A stretch of 42,965 bases of DNA from Desulfobacterales bacterium. GTDB taxonomy: Bacteria > Desulfobacterota > Desulfobacteria > Desulfobacterales > JAHEIW01. The notes beneath the pieces were generated by a model. That model was not told where the DNA came from. It made no database searches and worked only from the letters and a program-made list of their open reading frames with translations. This document shows positions 16,180-25,013 of the stretch, one piece after another. The position numbers and the translations under genes are program-made. The DNA lies in assembly GCA_030145015.1 (NCBI GenBank), contig JAQYWI010000024.1, positions 1-42,965 on the forward strand. The letters are read 5' to 3'. The first letter of the stretch is position 1. Each line of letters starts with the position of its first letter.

Positions 16180-16549
16180 AAAAAAACGCAAGAAGCCGCA
16201 AATAAGCCGGACCGAGGCACTCAAATGCACACCGGTTATAAGTACCCAGATTGTCGCAGAGCGGCTGGAGAGCGGTGAGGTCATTATTCGCTATCCGGTA
16301 ACCATACGACCGTTTTTTGCCACGGTGGTCAAACGGTTCGGAGGGCCTGATGATTACGTCCAGACGAAACAGCTTGAGCTGGACAAGTTGGGCGCATCGG
16401 TCTGGGACTTGATAGATGGCAAGCGCTCGATACGCCAATTGATTCAAATATTTGCCGAAACCCATCAATTGCAATTCAGGGAGGCTGAGGTGGCAGTTAC
16501 CCAATTCATACGGGAACTCGGTAGGCGCGGTCTGATCGGTTTGGGGTAG
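16166..16549 (+). CDS. PqqD-like peptide-chaperone family protein
   Basis: Starting at ATG 16166, inside the end of the previous gene, this gives 127 residues. The segment LDKLGASVWDLIDGKRSIRQ, followed by a short winged-helix-like tail (FAETHQLQFREAEVAVTQFI, then LGRRGLIG), is the signature of PqqD/RRE (RiPP recognition element) proteins. In PQQ and many RiPP pathways such domains bind the leader peptide and present it to a radical SAM enzyme. No PqqE-like radical SAM protein, PqqA-like precursor or PqqB/C is visible in the window, so the partner is unknown. A longer frame from 15971 exists but overlaps the upstream gene extensively and is rejected. Length is greater than classical PqqD (about 90) owing to a basic N-terminal extension. 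Confidence 0.85.
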   Translation: MRVFEKKRKKPQISRTEALKCTPVISTQIVAERLESGEVIIRYPVTIRPFFATVVKRFGGPDDYVQTKQLELDKLGASVWDLIDGKRSIRQLIQIFAETHQLQFREAEVAVTQFIRELGRRGLIGLG

Positions 16550-16583
16550 GTTATTTAATTTTGGCTGTCAGACCGCGGTGCGG

Positions 16584-16916
16584 TTAAAACGCGTTCAGCG
16601 CTTCGTCCATGCTGACGACAATCGGCAGGAAGGAATCAAATCCTGCGATTTCAAAAACTTCCTTTACATAATCCTGCATATCACACAACATGATCTTTCC
16701 ATCTTCGCGTTTGAGCGCCTTGGTTGCCTTTAAGATAACACGTAAGCCGGCGCTTGAAATGTAATCAAGATTTTTAAAGTCAATGATCATGCTTTTGGAG
16801 CCATCATCAATTGCTTGAAAAATTTTTTTCTCAAATCCTTGCGAAGTATTGGAATCGAGGCGACCGTTGAGTTTATAAATGTTTATTCCGCCCTGATTTT
16901 CTTCGATAATTTCCAT
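16584..16916 (-). CDS. STAS-domain anti-sigma factor antagonist (SpoIIAA/RsbV-like)
   Basis: This 110-residue protein is a single STAS domain. The phosphorylatable Ser lies in DYISSAGLRVIL (about residues 53-64), with IIDFKNL before it. In partner-switching systems the dephosphorylated form captures the RsbW-like kinase and releases its target. The gene lies immediately downstream of an RsbW-like kinase gene (35-nt gap) on the same strand, so the two form a pair. No PP2C phosphatase or sigma factor lies nearby. The genes on its left are convergent. Confidence 0.92.
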   Translation of the reverse strand: MEIIEENQGGINIYKLNGRLDSNTSQGFEKKIFQAIDDGSKSMIIDFKNLDYISSAGLRVILKATKALKREDGKIMLCDMQDYVKEVFEIAGFDSFLPIVVSMDEALNAF

Positions 16917-16951
16917 TTACTGTCCTCCCTTTTTTGACAACCACTATAAGG

Positions 16952-17404
16952 TCAACTTTTTGCTTGCTTCTTTTGAGGTTCAGTTTCTTTGATATTTTTT
17001 TTCAGAGTTAAGATATTTTTATCTTTGCACCGTTGGTAGCAGACTTCATCCATAAGATTTTTGGCCAGATGGATACCCAGACCTCCGATTCGGCATTCTT
17101 CAATGGAGCATTCCAGGTCCGGCGTTTCCGCATTCGTGGGATTAAACGGGATGCCGTCATCTTCAATATGAACGACCAGGTCATCATTCTGGAGAGCTAT
17201 CGTTATACTGATGGTATGTTCATTTTTGTCGTCAAACCCGTAAGAAATGATATTGGTGAACAGTTCATCAAGCGCCAGGTTGGCTTCGAAGACACACTTT
17301 TTGGACAGACCCATGGATTGACCAAACTTTTCCAGGTTTTGGCACAAGGCGTCCAATTCGGACAAATTACTTTTAAGTTTAAATGATACTTTGCGTTTTG
17401 CCAT
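16952..17404 (-). CDS. RsbW/SpoIIAB-like serine kinase (HATPase_c anti-sigma factor)
   Basis: The 150-residue protein carries the GHKL motifs: N-box LALDELFTNIISYGF (about residues 44-58), G1 box EDDGIPFNP (about 87-95) and G2 box IGGLGIHLAKN (about 112-122). Such kinases phosphorylate STAS antagonists and bind sigma factors or other effectors. Its gene lies just upstream of the STAS gene at 16584. The C-terminal tail is Lys/Gln rich. Because it is downstream of an exporter and a cyclic-nucleotide-fold protein, it may gate the exporter rather than transcription; that is inference. Confidence 0.92.
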   Translation of the reverse strand: MAKRKVSFKLKSNLSELDALCQNLEKFGQSMGLSKKCVFEANLALDELFTNIISYGFDDKNEHTISITIALQNDDLVVHIEDDGIPFNPTNAETPDLECSIEECRIGGLGIHLAKNLMDEVCYQRCKDKNILTLKKNIKETEPQKKQAKS

Positions 17405-17501
17405 AAATTTTTATTTTTGAGGCCTTGAGGCCTATGCTCCCGTATCGGCTTTATTGTATCCTAAAAAAACCTCTCTTGAAAAGATTTTTTTAATTTAAAG
17501 C

Positions 17502-18026
17502 TCAAATAAGGCTGACGCCCAAATTAACCATACATTCCCCGCACATATCGGCGCGGTCGGCTAAGAATCGTTCTTCCCAGGCATCGACATTTTTGGCCAC
17601 CGCTTTGAAAATTCGAGGCATGATCGCCGGAAACTGTTCCAAGGCTTTTGAAAATTTTTCCCGGTTCAGTATCAGACAGACGGTATCTTCTACCGCCTTG
17701 AGTGAAAAAAGCCGGCGGGTTTCTCCGAGCAATGTCAGACCGCCCAGAAATTCACCGGCATTGCAATCTCTAATTTCTTTAAAGCTGCCGTTGTCTGCGC
17801 GTTCCAGGCGGGCTTTTCCGCTGATGATGTAAAACGCGCGACCATCGTCTTCATTCTGATTAAAGATATATTCGCCCTCCTTAAATCTTACCCTCGTGCA
17901 AAGATAAGCAAAGACCTTCAGGGTTTCAAGAGGCAGCCCGGAGAAAAAATAGGTCTGTCTTAAAATCTCCAGGTTCTCTTCCAACTCGCTGGACGGGCCG
18001 GTGCTATTTTTTTCCGACGAGTTCAT
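17502..18026 (-). CDS. Cyclic nucleotide-binding domain protein without DNA-binding domain
   Basis: This 174-residue protein consists of one cNMP-binding (CRP-like) beta-barrel: GLPLETLKVFAYLC, FKEGEYIFNQNEDDGRAFYIISGKARLE, and GEFLGGLTLLGETRRLFSLKAVEDT. The phosphate-binding cassette is not a clear match to the canonical RSA motif, so ligand binding is uncertain. There is no C-terminal helix-turn-helix, hence it is not a CRP-type transcription factor. The gene overlaps the end of the ABC exporter gene by 23 nt, strongly suggesting coupled synthesis and a role as a regulatory subunit of that exporter. Confidence 0.88.
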   Translation of the reverse strand: MNSSEKNSTGPSSELEENLEILRQTYFFSGLPLETLKVFAYLCTRVRFKEGEYIFNQNEDDGRAFYIISGKARLERADNGSFKEIRDCNAGEFLGGLTLLGETRRLFSLKAVEDTVCLILNREKFSKALEQFPAIMPRIFKAVAKNVDAWEERFLADRADMCGECMVNLGVSLI

Positions 18027-20514
18027 ATAATTGTCCTTTCCGGGCCATCAGTTCGTCATAGGTTCCCATTTCAAGGATCTTGCCGGCTTTCATGACGGCC
18101 ACGCGGTCATAGTTTTTAATGGTATCGAGGCGGTGAACGACTGATATCACGGTGCTTTTTTTCTTCCAGCGTGTTTCGAGCAGATTTTGAATGCGGGCTT
18201 GTGACGTGTTGTCGAGTGCTGAGGTCGCTTCGTCCATAATCAAGATTTTTGGATTTTTCAGGAATGCGCGGGCAATCGCCAGTTTCTGTCGTTGTCCGCC
18301 GGACAATTTGTCGCCCTTGCTGCCCACCTGGAAATACATGCCGATTTCGATGATGGTCTCCAGAAGATCCTCTTCGATCAAAAGCTGTATAATGCTTTGA
18401 TAGATCTTCTCCTGGGCCCCGGGGTTGGCTTCCTTGGTTTTGCCAAAAAAGATATTGTTCAATATCGTTTGGGAATGGATATATTCCGACAGTTGATAAA
18501 ACGTCACAACGTCGGGGTCGTCCTCCGAGATCTTTTCGCGGAACAAGGCCCGGCCTTCTAAAATTAAATCTTCCAATATGCCGGGCAGGGCGACCATTTT
18601 ATGATCTCCCGGCACAAACCGCAGCGCCAGTTCCAGTAGCTTTTCGCGATCCGGATCGGTTAATTCATGCAGTTTCATACGCTTTAGACGCTCGGACAAT
18701 ACTTTGAATTCATCTAATTCCTCCGGTTTGATGGGGCTTTGCTCGAAGAAAATAGCATCGGGCGGGAGGTTGCCCAGGATATCCACGGTTTGTCTGGCCA
18801 ATTCGGCTCCCATACTGAGCAGCGGCCGGGTCAAATCCGCCCGGCTTAAAAAGGCTAAAAAATATTCATTTTTTGACAGATTGGCGTCACTAAACGTATC
18901 CTTATTGGGGGTGCCGAAAATTAAATTTTCAGCCACACTGGAGTAAAAAAGGTATTGGTTTTCATCGAAAAATTCTACGTAATCGGCGAGCTCATCTCCG
19001 AAATCGCGCTGAAAGCTATCACGGACTCGGATAATAACTTCGACCAAATCCTTTTGCTGGTCATGGGCCAAAATAGCGTTCAGACCGAATCGCAATACAT
19101 CCACAAATATGCCGGTTTGATGAAGCACCGCAATAATATCATCCAGGTTTGGAAGCGCTTCCCGGTCCTGGCCGTTTCCGTCGACTTTGGCCCGGCAGGC
19201 GTAAAGGATGTTATCTTCAATGGTGCCGTCAAAGATGAACGGGTTCTGGGCCACAAAGCCCAGATTATTGACCATGTCTTTTTTGGTCAGATCCGCCACT
19301 TCCTTTTCACCGATTAAAACGTGGCCACCGGTGTACTTATAGAGCTGTCCGATGCAAAGGGCCAGGGTGCTTTTGCCGCTGCCGGAAAATCCGACCAGAG
19401 CCAGATGTTCTCCGGAATTTAAGGATAAATTGATGCCGTCAAGTAAACGGATACCGCTATCCGTCACAAAAGACATATCTTTGACTTCCACGCTGCCATC
19501 CAAATCAAAAGGTTTACGATCTTCGGGTTCCATGGCATGCTCGGGCATAAAATCGAAAAATTCCATGGTGCGCTTATAGGTCACGGAACCATCCTGATAC
19601 ACCTGATAAAATTCAATCAATTCCTTCCAGGGGTCATACAGTTTTTCCTGGGCGGACAAAAATGCCACCAGCGCGCCCAGCTCCAACTGGCCTTTTATGG
19701 TCAGATAGCCTCCCAGAATGAACACGATAAAAGGCCCCAGGCTGACAAAAAAACTGTTGGATGTTTTGACGGCGAATCGGTAAAGACTCCAGACGATTCT
19801 TATTTTCAGCAGTCGATCCACCATGCCGTCATATTTTCGATTTTCGATGCTGTAGGCACCATTGCCGTGGATCTCGTGAATGCCCGTAATGGATTCGGCG
19901 ATCCGGCTGGATAATTGCCGGGCGGCATCGACCCGCTTTTTGTTGGCCCGGTTGACACCCTTTTGGAGCACCGGGACCAGGAAAACGACGACGGGGTAGA
20001 TGCTCAATGATACGGCCGCCAGCAGCGGATTCAGAAAAAAAAGGTAAACAGCAAATGCCAGCAGTGTTAATATATTGGTAACCGGTGCCGTGACGGCCAG
20101 GCCCGCGAAATTGCCCGGCATTGTCAGTTCCGAGACCAATGAATTGACCACCGACCCCGGTTGCGTGTTTCTGAAAAAGCCCAATGGCAGGGTCAGAATG
20201 TGGTGATATAGTTCTTTACGCATCCTGGCCGTGGTGCGCTGCGTAATCAGGGTTTGTAAAACGTTTGTCAGGTATTTAAGCGCACTGAAAAAAATAACGG
20301 CGGTCAGATAAATGCCGCAATACCGCAACAGCAAATCGATGTTTCTTAAATTAATGGCTTCATTAACAATACGCTTTTGCATTTCCAGGGGCACAACCCT
20401 GGCAAAAACCATCACGACAATGATAGCCAAAAGCATGACTTGAAGTTTGACATTGCCGGCAAATACCCAGGAAAAAAGCGATCGCTTGACGACGGGTATT
20501 TCAGCTTTTTTCAT
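18004..20514 (-). CDS. Type I ABC exporter with an unusual insertion of about 250 residues inside the ATPase domain
   Basis: The 836-residue protein begins with a six-helix exporter membrane domain (about residues 20-310) and ends with an ATP-binding domain. Walker A GFSGSGKST is near residue 375, Q-loop VAQNPF near 420, signature LSGGQRQKLAIARA near 733, Walker B ILIMDEATSALD near 755, and the switch His is in SVVHRLD. In ordinary exporters Walker A and signature are about 105 residues apart; here the gap is about 355. The extra segment lacks extra Walker motifs but repeats the post-Q-loop pattern: GTIEDNILYA (about 427), SVAENLIFG (about 523) and QTILNNIFFG (about 681). AAAGGA precedes the ATG. 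It overlaps the downstream cNMP-fold gene and is followed by kinase and STAS genes. The substrate is unknown. Confidence 0.9.
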   Translation of the reverse strand: MKKAEIPVVKRSLFSWVFAGNVKLQVMLLAIIVVMVFARVVPLEMQKRIVNEAINLRNIDLLLRYCGIYLTAVIFFSALKYLTNVLQTLITQRTTARMRKELYHHILTLPLGFFRNTQPGSVVNSLVSELTMPGNFAGLAVTAPVTNILTLLAFAVYLFFLNPLLAAVSLSIYPVVVFLVPVLQKGVNRANKKRVDAARQLSSRIAESITGIHEIHGNGAYSIENRKYDGMVDRLLKIRIVWSLYRFAVKTSNSFFVSLGPFIVFILGGYLTIKGQLELGALVAFLSAQEKLYDPWKELIEFYQVYQDGSVTYKRTMEFFDFMPEHAMEPEDRKPFDLDGSVEVKDMSFVTDSGIRLLDGINLSLNSGEHLALVGFSGSGKSTLALCIGQLYKYTGGHVLIGEKEVADLTKKDMVNNLGFVAQNPFIFDGTIEDNILYACRAKVDGNGQDREALPNLDDIIAVLHQTGIFVDVLRFGLNAILAHDQQKDLVEVIIRVRDSFQRDFGDELADYVEFFDENQYLFYSSVAENLIFGTPNKDTFSDANLSKNEYFLAFLSRADLTRPLLSMGAELARQTVDILGNLPPDAIFFEQSPIKPEELDEFKVLSERLKRMKLHELTDPDREKLLELALRFVPGDHKMVALPGILEDLILEGRALFREKISEDDPDVVTFYQLSEYIHSQTILNNIFFGKTKEANPGAQEKIYQSIIQLLIEEDLLETIIEIGMYFQVGSKGDKLSGGQRQKLAIARAFLKNPKILIMDEATSALDNTSQARIQNLLETRWKKKSTVISVVHRLDTIKNYDRVAVMKAGKILEMGTYDELMARKGQLYELVGKK

Positions 20515-20845
20515 TTCAAAGTTCCTTTACCCCGGATTAATGGATCATATAGAGGCGTTGAAAGCGGATTTTTTACAAATGTTAAGTCCGTTAGTATTAC
20601 TATTAAAGTTGCCCCTTTGACAAGCAGAAATTCGCAAGATGCAACAATGCGATATCTGAAATCTCATTCCAATTTGTTTTGACAAAATATATGCTAGCGG
20701 ATTATAAATATTAGTTTAATCATTTAAAAAGGTTGTAAGATTATTAGATTATAAGATTATCGAAAAACGCTTATTCTTACCGTTAAAAATTCGACAATCG
20801 CTACGGCGTTCAACATATTTATCGGAGACCGGGATCTAACAGCCA
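20515..20845. other. Divergent intergenic region between ABC exporter and DUF2065 genes
   Basis: This 331-base AT-rich region separates divergently transcribed genes and should carry promoters in both directions. A good sigma-70-like match faces right at 20679-20707. No open frame resembling a protein was seen. Confidence 0.6.
20679..20707 (+). promoter_or_regulatory. Sigma-70-like promoter upstream of DUF2065 gene
   Basis: TTGACA (20679-20684) is followed after exactly 17 bases by TTATAA (20702-20707). The -35 box is a perfect consensus match and the spacing is ideal. It lies about 140 bases ahead of the DUF2065 start and could drive that gene and possibly queA beyond it. Confidence 0.55.
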
Positions 20846-21031
20846 ATGGAATTTTTTTTATGCGTAATCGGGATGGTGATGATCATTGAAGGGCTGCCTT
20901 ATTTTGCTTTTCCAGGTAAAATGAAGGCCTGGGTTAAAAAAATCATCAATTCCCCGGAGAGCTCTTTGAGAAGATTTGGTTTGGTGCTGATGATTTTGGG
21001 TTTGTTCCTGGTGTACTTTGGACGAATGTAA
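20846..21031 (+). CDS. DUF2065 (YjeT-like) small membrane protein
   Basis: The 61-residue protein has two hydrophobic helices (about residues 1-20 and 43-59) flanking a basic loop (KMKAWVKKIINSPESSLRR). The order 'hydrophobic-GLPYFAFP-basic-RRFGLVLMILGL' matches DUF2065, small inner-membrane proteins of unknown function often encoded near HflK/HflC or other envelope genes in Proteobacteria. Only GGAGA (20823-20827) precedes it, 18 bases before the ATG, so the start is plausible rather than certain. Confidence 0.85.
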   Translation: MEFFLCVIGMVMIIEGLPYFAFPGKMKAWVKKIINSPESSLRRFGLVLMILGLFLVYFGRM

Positions 21032-21059
21032 TTAGATTTGAGATTTTTACCTATAACAA

Positions 21060-21145
21060 ACCGTTAGATTGGTTTTATTGGTTGAATTTGTTTGATTGGT
21101 TAATATTCATTTGAAAACTAATTTGACCAATCGAACGAATCCAAC
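21060..21145. repeat. AACCAAT-type low-complexity repeat (rightward half continues at 21291)
   Basis: GATTGGTTTTATTGGTTGAA and GATTGGTTAATATTC read left to right, then ACCAATCGAACGAATCCAAC on the opposite sense, giving an inverted arrangement. A similar tract lies at 30215-30257. The repeat is interrupted by the 144-bp element at 21147 and its open frame falsely extends queA upstream. Confidence 0.6.
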
Positions 21146-21146
21146 A

Positions 21147-21290
21147 AGAAGTGGTTTCAAAGCCTCAGATCAGGTTCAAGGGCAAGGCGCAGGCCGATCG
21201 ATAACGCGCAGCATACATGGGTATGTGAGCATTTATCGGAGGCCTGCAACGCAGCCATTGGGCCTCAGATGGGATTTTGGAACCACTTCT
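21147..21290. mobile_element. 144-bp terminal-inverted-repeat element, copy 1
   Basis: Ends read AGAAGTGGTTTCAAA at 21147 and the near-complement TTTGGAACCACTTCT at 21276-21290. The core carries GGGCAAGGCGCAGGCCGAT and ATCGGAGGCCTGCAACGC as stem arms around GCATACATGGGTATGTGAGC. Flanks AATCCAAC (21138-21145) and AATCGAAC (21291-21298) match at 7 of 8 bases, compatible with a target duplication, though the flank is itself repetitive. A sister copy of the same length lies at 24773-24916. It is non-coding and MITE-like. Confidence 0.8.
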
Positions 21291-21305
21291 AATCGAACAA
21301 TAACT

Positions 21306-22370
21306 ATGTACGCTCTATCCGACTATAATTACCGGCTCCCGGTGGAGCTAATTGCCCAGAAACCCGCTGAGCGGAGGGATCAATCAAATCTTCTGGTCCT
21401 GGACCGCAAGACCGAAAAATTGTCTCATCATCGCTTTAAGGCCCTGGGTAATTTTTTAAACCCGGGTGATGTGCTGGTGGTCAATAACACAGCGGTTATT
21501 CCGGGACGCCTGCTGGGCAAAAAAGATACCGGCGGAAAGGTCGAAGTTCTCATATACGGTTTTAACGGCAACTCTAAGCCCCGGACGATAAAAGAAGACC
21601 GGGTTTACGAATGCCTGGTTAAGGCTGCCAAACCGCCAAAAACAGGCAGTTCATTTTATTTTGATGAGGGGCTGACGGCCAACGTGATCGAGCGCCGCAA
21701 GGGAACGTATTTGATCAGGTTTTACACCGAAGGCGATTTTGAAACCCTGCTTGACCGCATTGGAAAAGTGCCCCTTCCGCCCTATATAAGGCGCAGCCCG
21801 GAGTTGGAGCCGCCATGTGATGATCGGACCGCCTACCAAACCGTTTATGCGTCTGAAAAAGGTGCCATTGCCGCTCCTACCGCCGGGTTGCATTTTACAT
21901 CCGAACTTCTTGAAAGACTGAAAGCCAGAGGAATTGCCATTGTTTCGATTACGCTGCACGTGGGTTATGGGACCTTTTTACCGGTACGGGCGCAAGATAT
22001 ACGGTCCCATCGGATGCATTCCGAAGCGTATTCGATTCCCGGGCAAGCAGCCCATAAGATTAATTCAGCCCGGGCCGCAGGACATCGAGTGGTAGCGGTT
22101 GGGACCACTTGCGTGCGCACTCTGGAATATGCTTCTGCTTCCAGTGGGCATGTGCAGGCTGGAAACGGTTGCTGTGATTTGTTTATCCATCCAGGTTACC
22201 GGTTTAAGGCTGTTGATGCGATGATTACCAATTTTCATCTTCCCCAATCGACGCTGTTAATGCTGGTTTCAGCCTTTGCCGGACGGGAAAATGTCCTGCA
22301 TGCCTATCAAGAGGCCATAAAACGAAAGTACAGGTTTTATAGCTATGGGGATGCGATGTTAATCGTTTAG
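21306..22370 (+). CDS. queA: S-adenosylmethionine:tRNA ribosyltransferase-isomerase (QueA)
   Basis: QueA transfers and isomerises the ribosyl group of S-adenosylmethionine onto preQ1-tRNA to form epoxyqueuosine, the penultimate queuosine step. The 354-residue product matches family length (E. coli about 356) and shows the conserved N-terminus YNYRLPVELIAQKPAERRD, VVNNTAVIPGRL, and the central ATAPTAGLHFTSELL-like block (AAPTAGLHFT) followed by THLHVGYGTF-like LHVGYGTFLPVR. The C-terminal TNFHLPQSTLLMLVSAFAGR is also diagnostic. I chose ATG 21306; the frame stays open to 21096 but that extension translates the repeats. The next CDS is tgt, the earlier step of the same pathway. Confidence 0.96.
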   Translation: MYALSDYNYRLPVELIAQKPAERRDQSNLLVLDRKTEKLSHHRFKALGNFLNPGDVLVVNNTAVIPGRLLGKKDTGGKVEVLIYGFNGNSKPRTIKEDRVYECLVKAAKPPKTGSSFYFDEGLTANVIERRKGTYLIRFYTEGDFETLLDRIGKVPLPPYIRRSPELEPPCDDRTAYQTVYASEKGAIAAPTAGLHFTSELLERLKARGIAIVSITLHVGYGTFLPVRAQDIRSHRMHSEAYSIPGQAAHKINSARAAGHRVVAVGTTCVRTLEYASASSGHVQAGNGCCDLFIHPGYRFKAVDAMITNFHLPQSTLLMLVSAFAGRENVLHAYQEAIKRKYRFYSYGDAMLIV

Positions 22371-22372
22371 TT

Positions 22373-23783
<1,411 letters not shown>

Positions 23784-23801
23784 TCAAAAGGAGATTTTAT
23801 C

Positions 23802-24023
23802 ATGAGAGAAAAAGTTGAGGAGGCCATTAATAAAATCAGGCCCATGCTCCAGGCCGATGGGGGCGATGTGGAACTTGTCGACGTCCAGGAAGGGATTGTC
23901 ACTGTCCGGTTACAGGGCGCCTGTGCGGGGTGCCCCATGTCGCAGATGACCTTGAAAAACGGAATCGAAAAAATGCTGAAGAAAGAAATTCCGGAAGTAG
24001 TTTCCGTGGAATCGGCACCCTAG
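23802..24023 (+). CDS. Stand-alone NFU-domain iron-sulfur scaffold/carrier
   Basis: The 73-residue protein is a single NifU C-terminal (NFU) domain: [37 protein letters not shown] with the CxxC pair (C47/C50 approximately) that binds a [4Fe-4S] cluster, and [14 protein letters not shown]. Such proteins carry clusters to apo-enzymes. AAAGGAG lies 8 bases upstream of the ATG and only 18 nt separate it from tgt, suggesting co-transcription. A second NFU domain occurs at the end of the modular NifU at 37697-38524. Confidence 0.93.
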   Translation: MREKVEEAINKIRPMLQADGGDVELVDVQEGIVTVRLQGACAGCPMSQMTLKNGIEKMLKKEIPEVVSVESAP

Positions 24024-24024
24024 A

Positions 24025-24182
24025 AGCTATCTCAAAATTGGCATTTCATCTTGGAAGACGGAGGAAATAAGCTCCAGTGGTGCTCTAAAGTTAGAAGTGC
24101 CTAAAATGCCTAAAATGAGCTAAAGTGCCTAAAGTTGAGGAATTCTACCCGTCGAGAGCCTCGAGGGAGAACGAGTCGAAGG
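24025..24182. repeat. GCCTAAA palindromic repeat family, copy 3 (truncated)
   Basis: It shares AGCTATCTCAAAA-type upstream text and the left arm (24092-24135) with copy 2. It then continues with GAGGAATTCTACCCGTCGAG, the complement of the right-side core of copy 2, so the visible part corresponds to one arm read in the reverse orientation, with the other arm lost. It ends just before the epimerase ribosome binding site. Confidence 0.75.
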
Positions 24183-24215
24183 GCAAATTACAATGATTTA
24201 ACAAAGGAGCGCTCA

Positions 24216-24620
24216 GTGAAAATCCTGAAGATAGACCATTTAGGGATTGCCGTAAAAAGCATTGACGCGGGCAAAAATTTTTGGACCGACGCCCTGGGAC
24301 TTGAGTTCGAGGGGACTGAAACCGTGGTTGAACAGAAAGTCATCACCGCATTTTTCCCCGTTGGTGAGAGTGAAGTGGAACTATTAGAGTCCACAGCACC
24401 GGACGGACCGGTTGCCAGGTACATTGAAAAAAAAGGCCAGGGAATTCAACACGTCGCGTTTCGGGTGGAAAACATCGAAGCGGCCTTAAACGAATTAAAA
24501 GAAAAAGGCATCCGTTTAATTGATGAAAAGCCGCGGGCCGGAGCCGGTGGCGCCAGAATTGCCTTTCTGCACCCGAAATCTACCAATGGGGTGCTTGTCG
24601 AGCTGTGTGAAAGAGATTAA
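24216..24620 (+). CDS. mce: Methylmalonyl-CoA epimerase
   Basis: The enzyme interconverts (2S)- and (2R)-methylmalonyl-CoA. From GTG 24216 the product has 134 residues, the usual length. It is a VOC-fold protein with metal ligands visible at H8 (KIDHLGIAV), H79 (GIQHVAFRV) and E129 (GVLVELCE), and the family segment FFPVGESEVELLEST. AAAGGAGCG lies a few bases before the GTG, which fixes this start; the frame runs open to 24135 only through repeat sequence. It leads the methylmalonyl-CoA gene block that continues with mutase, MeaB and carboxyltransferase. Confidence 0.95.
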   Translation: MKILKIDHLGIAVKSIDAGKNFWTDALGLEFEGTETVVEQKVITAFFPVGESEVELLESTAPDGPVARYIEKKGQGIQHVAFRVENIEAALNELKEKGIRLIDEKPRAGAGGARIAFLHPKSTNGVLVELCERD

Positions 24621-25013
24621 ATTCAGGTCGAGCCCTGTTGCCGGGCACAGTAAATCTGTCGCTTCCGGGTTCAGAGGTTCCGGGTTCAGAGATTCAGGTT
24701 GATTCGTTAATTGGTTGAATGGTCAAATAGTTTAAAATGGATTGAATCCTCTGACGAATCGACTATTCAACTAGAACCCATCTCAAAAAAGTGGATTAGG
24801 ATTCAGGGCAAGGCGCAAACCGATTCGAAAGCGGAGCATACACGTAAGTATGTGAGCATTTTGAATCGGTTTGCAACGCCGCCATGGACACTTAGACGTT
24901 TTTTGAGATGGGTTCTAATCAACTATTTAACTATCACCTGACACCTCAGCAGTAATGATAAATTTAGAATTATCCCTTTTGTGGGAATGTAAGTTAAAAA
25001 GGAGCTGACGACG
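24621..25013. other. Gap with 144-bp element inside low-complexity flanks
   Basis: This 393-base gap has no gene. It contains short direct text such as GGTTCCGGGTTCAGAG (24669-24684), an AT-rich tract, the 144-bp terminal-inverted-repeat element at 24773-24916, and the mutase leader with AAAAAGGAGCTGACG (24998-25012). Confidence 0.6.
24773..24916. mobile_element. 144-bp terminal-inverted-repeat element, copy 2
   Basis: AGAACCCATCTCAAAAAA at 24773-24790 is an exact complement of TTTTTTGAGATGGGTTCT at 24899-24916, giving perfect 18-bp ends (19 with the next base). The flanks ATTCAACT (24765-24772) and AATCAACT (24917-24924) match at 7 of 8 bases, as expected of a target duplication. The core GGCAAGGCGCAAACCGATTC pairs with GAATCGGTTTGCAACGCCGC around GCATACACGTAAGTATGTGA. 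Same length and core as copy 1 but different ends. Non-coding. Confidence 0.85.
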
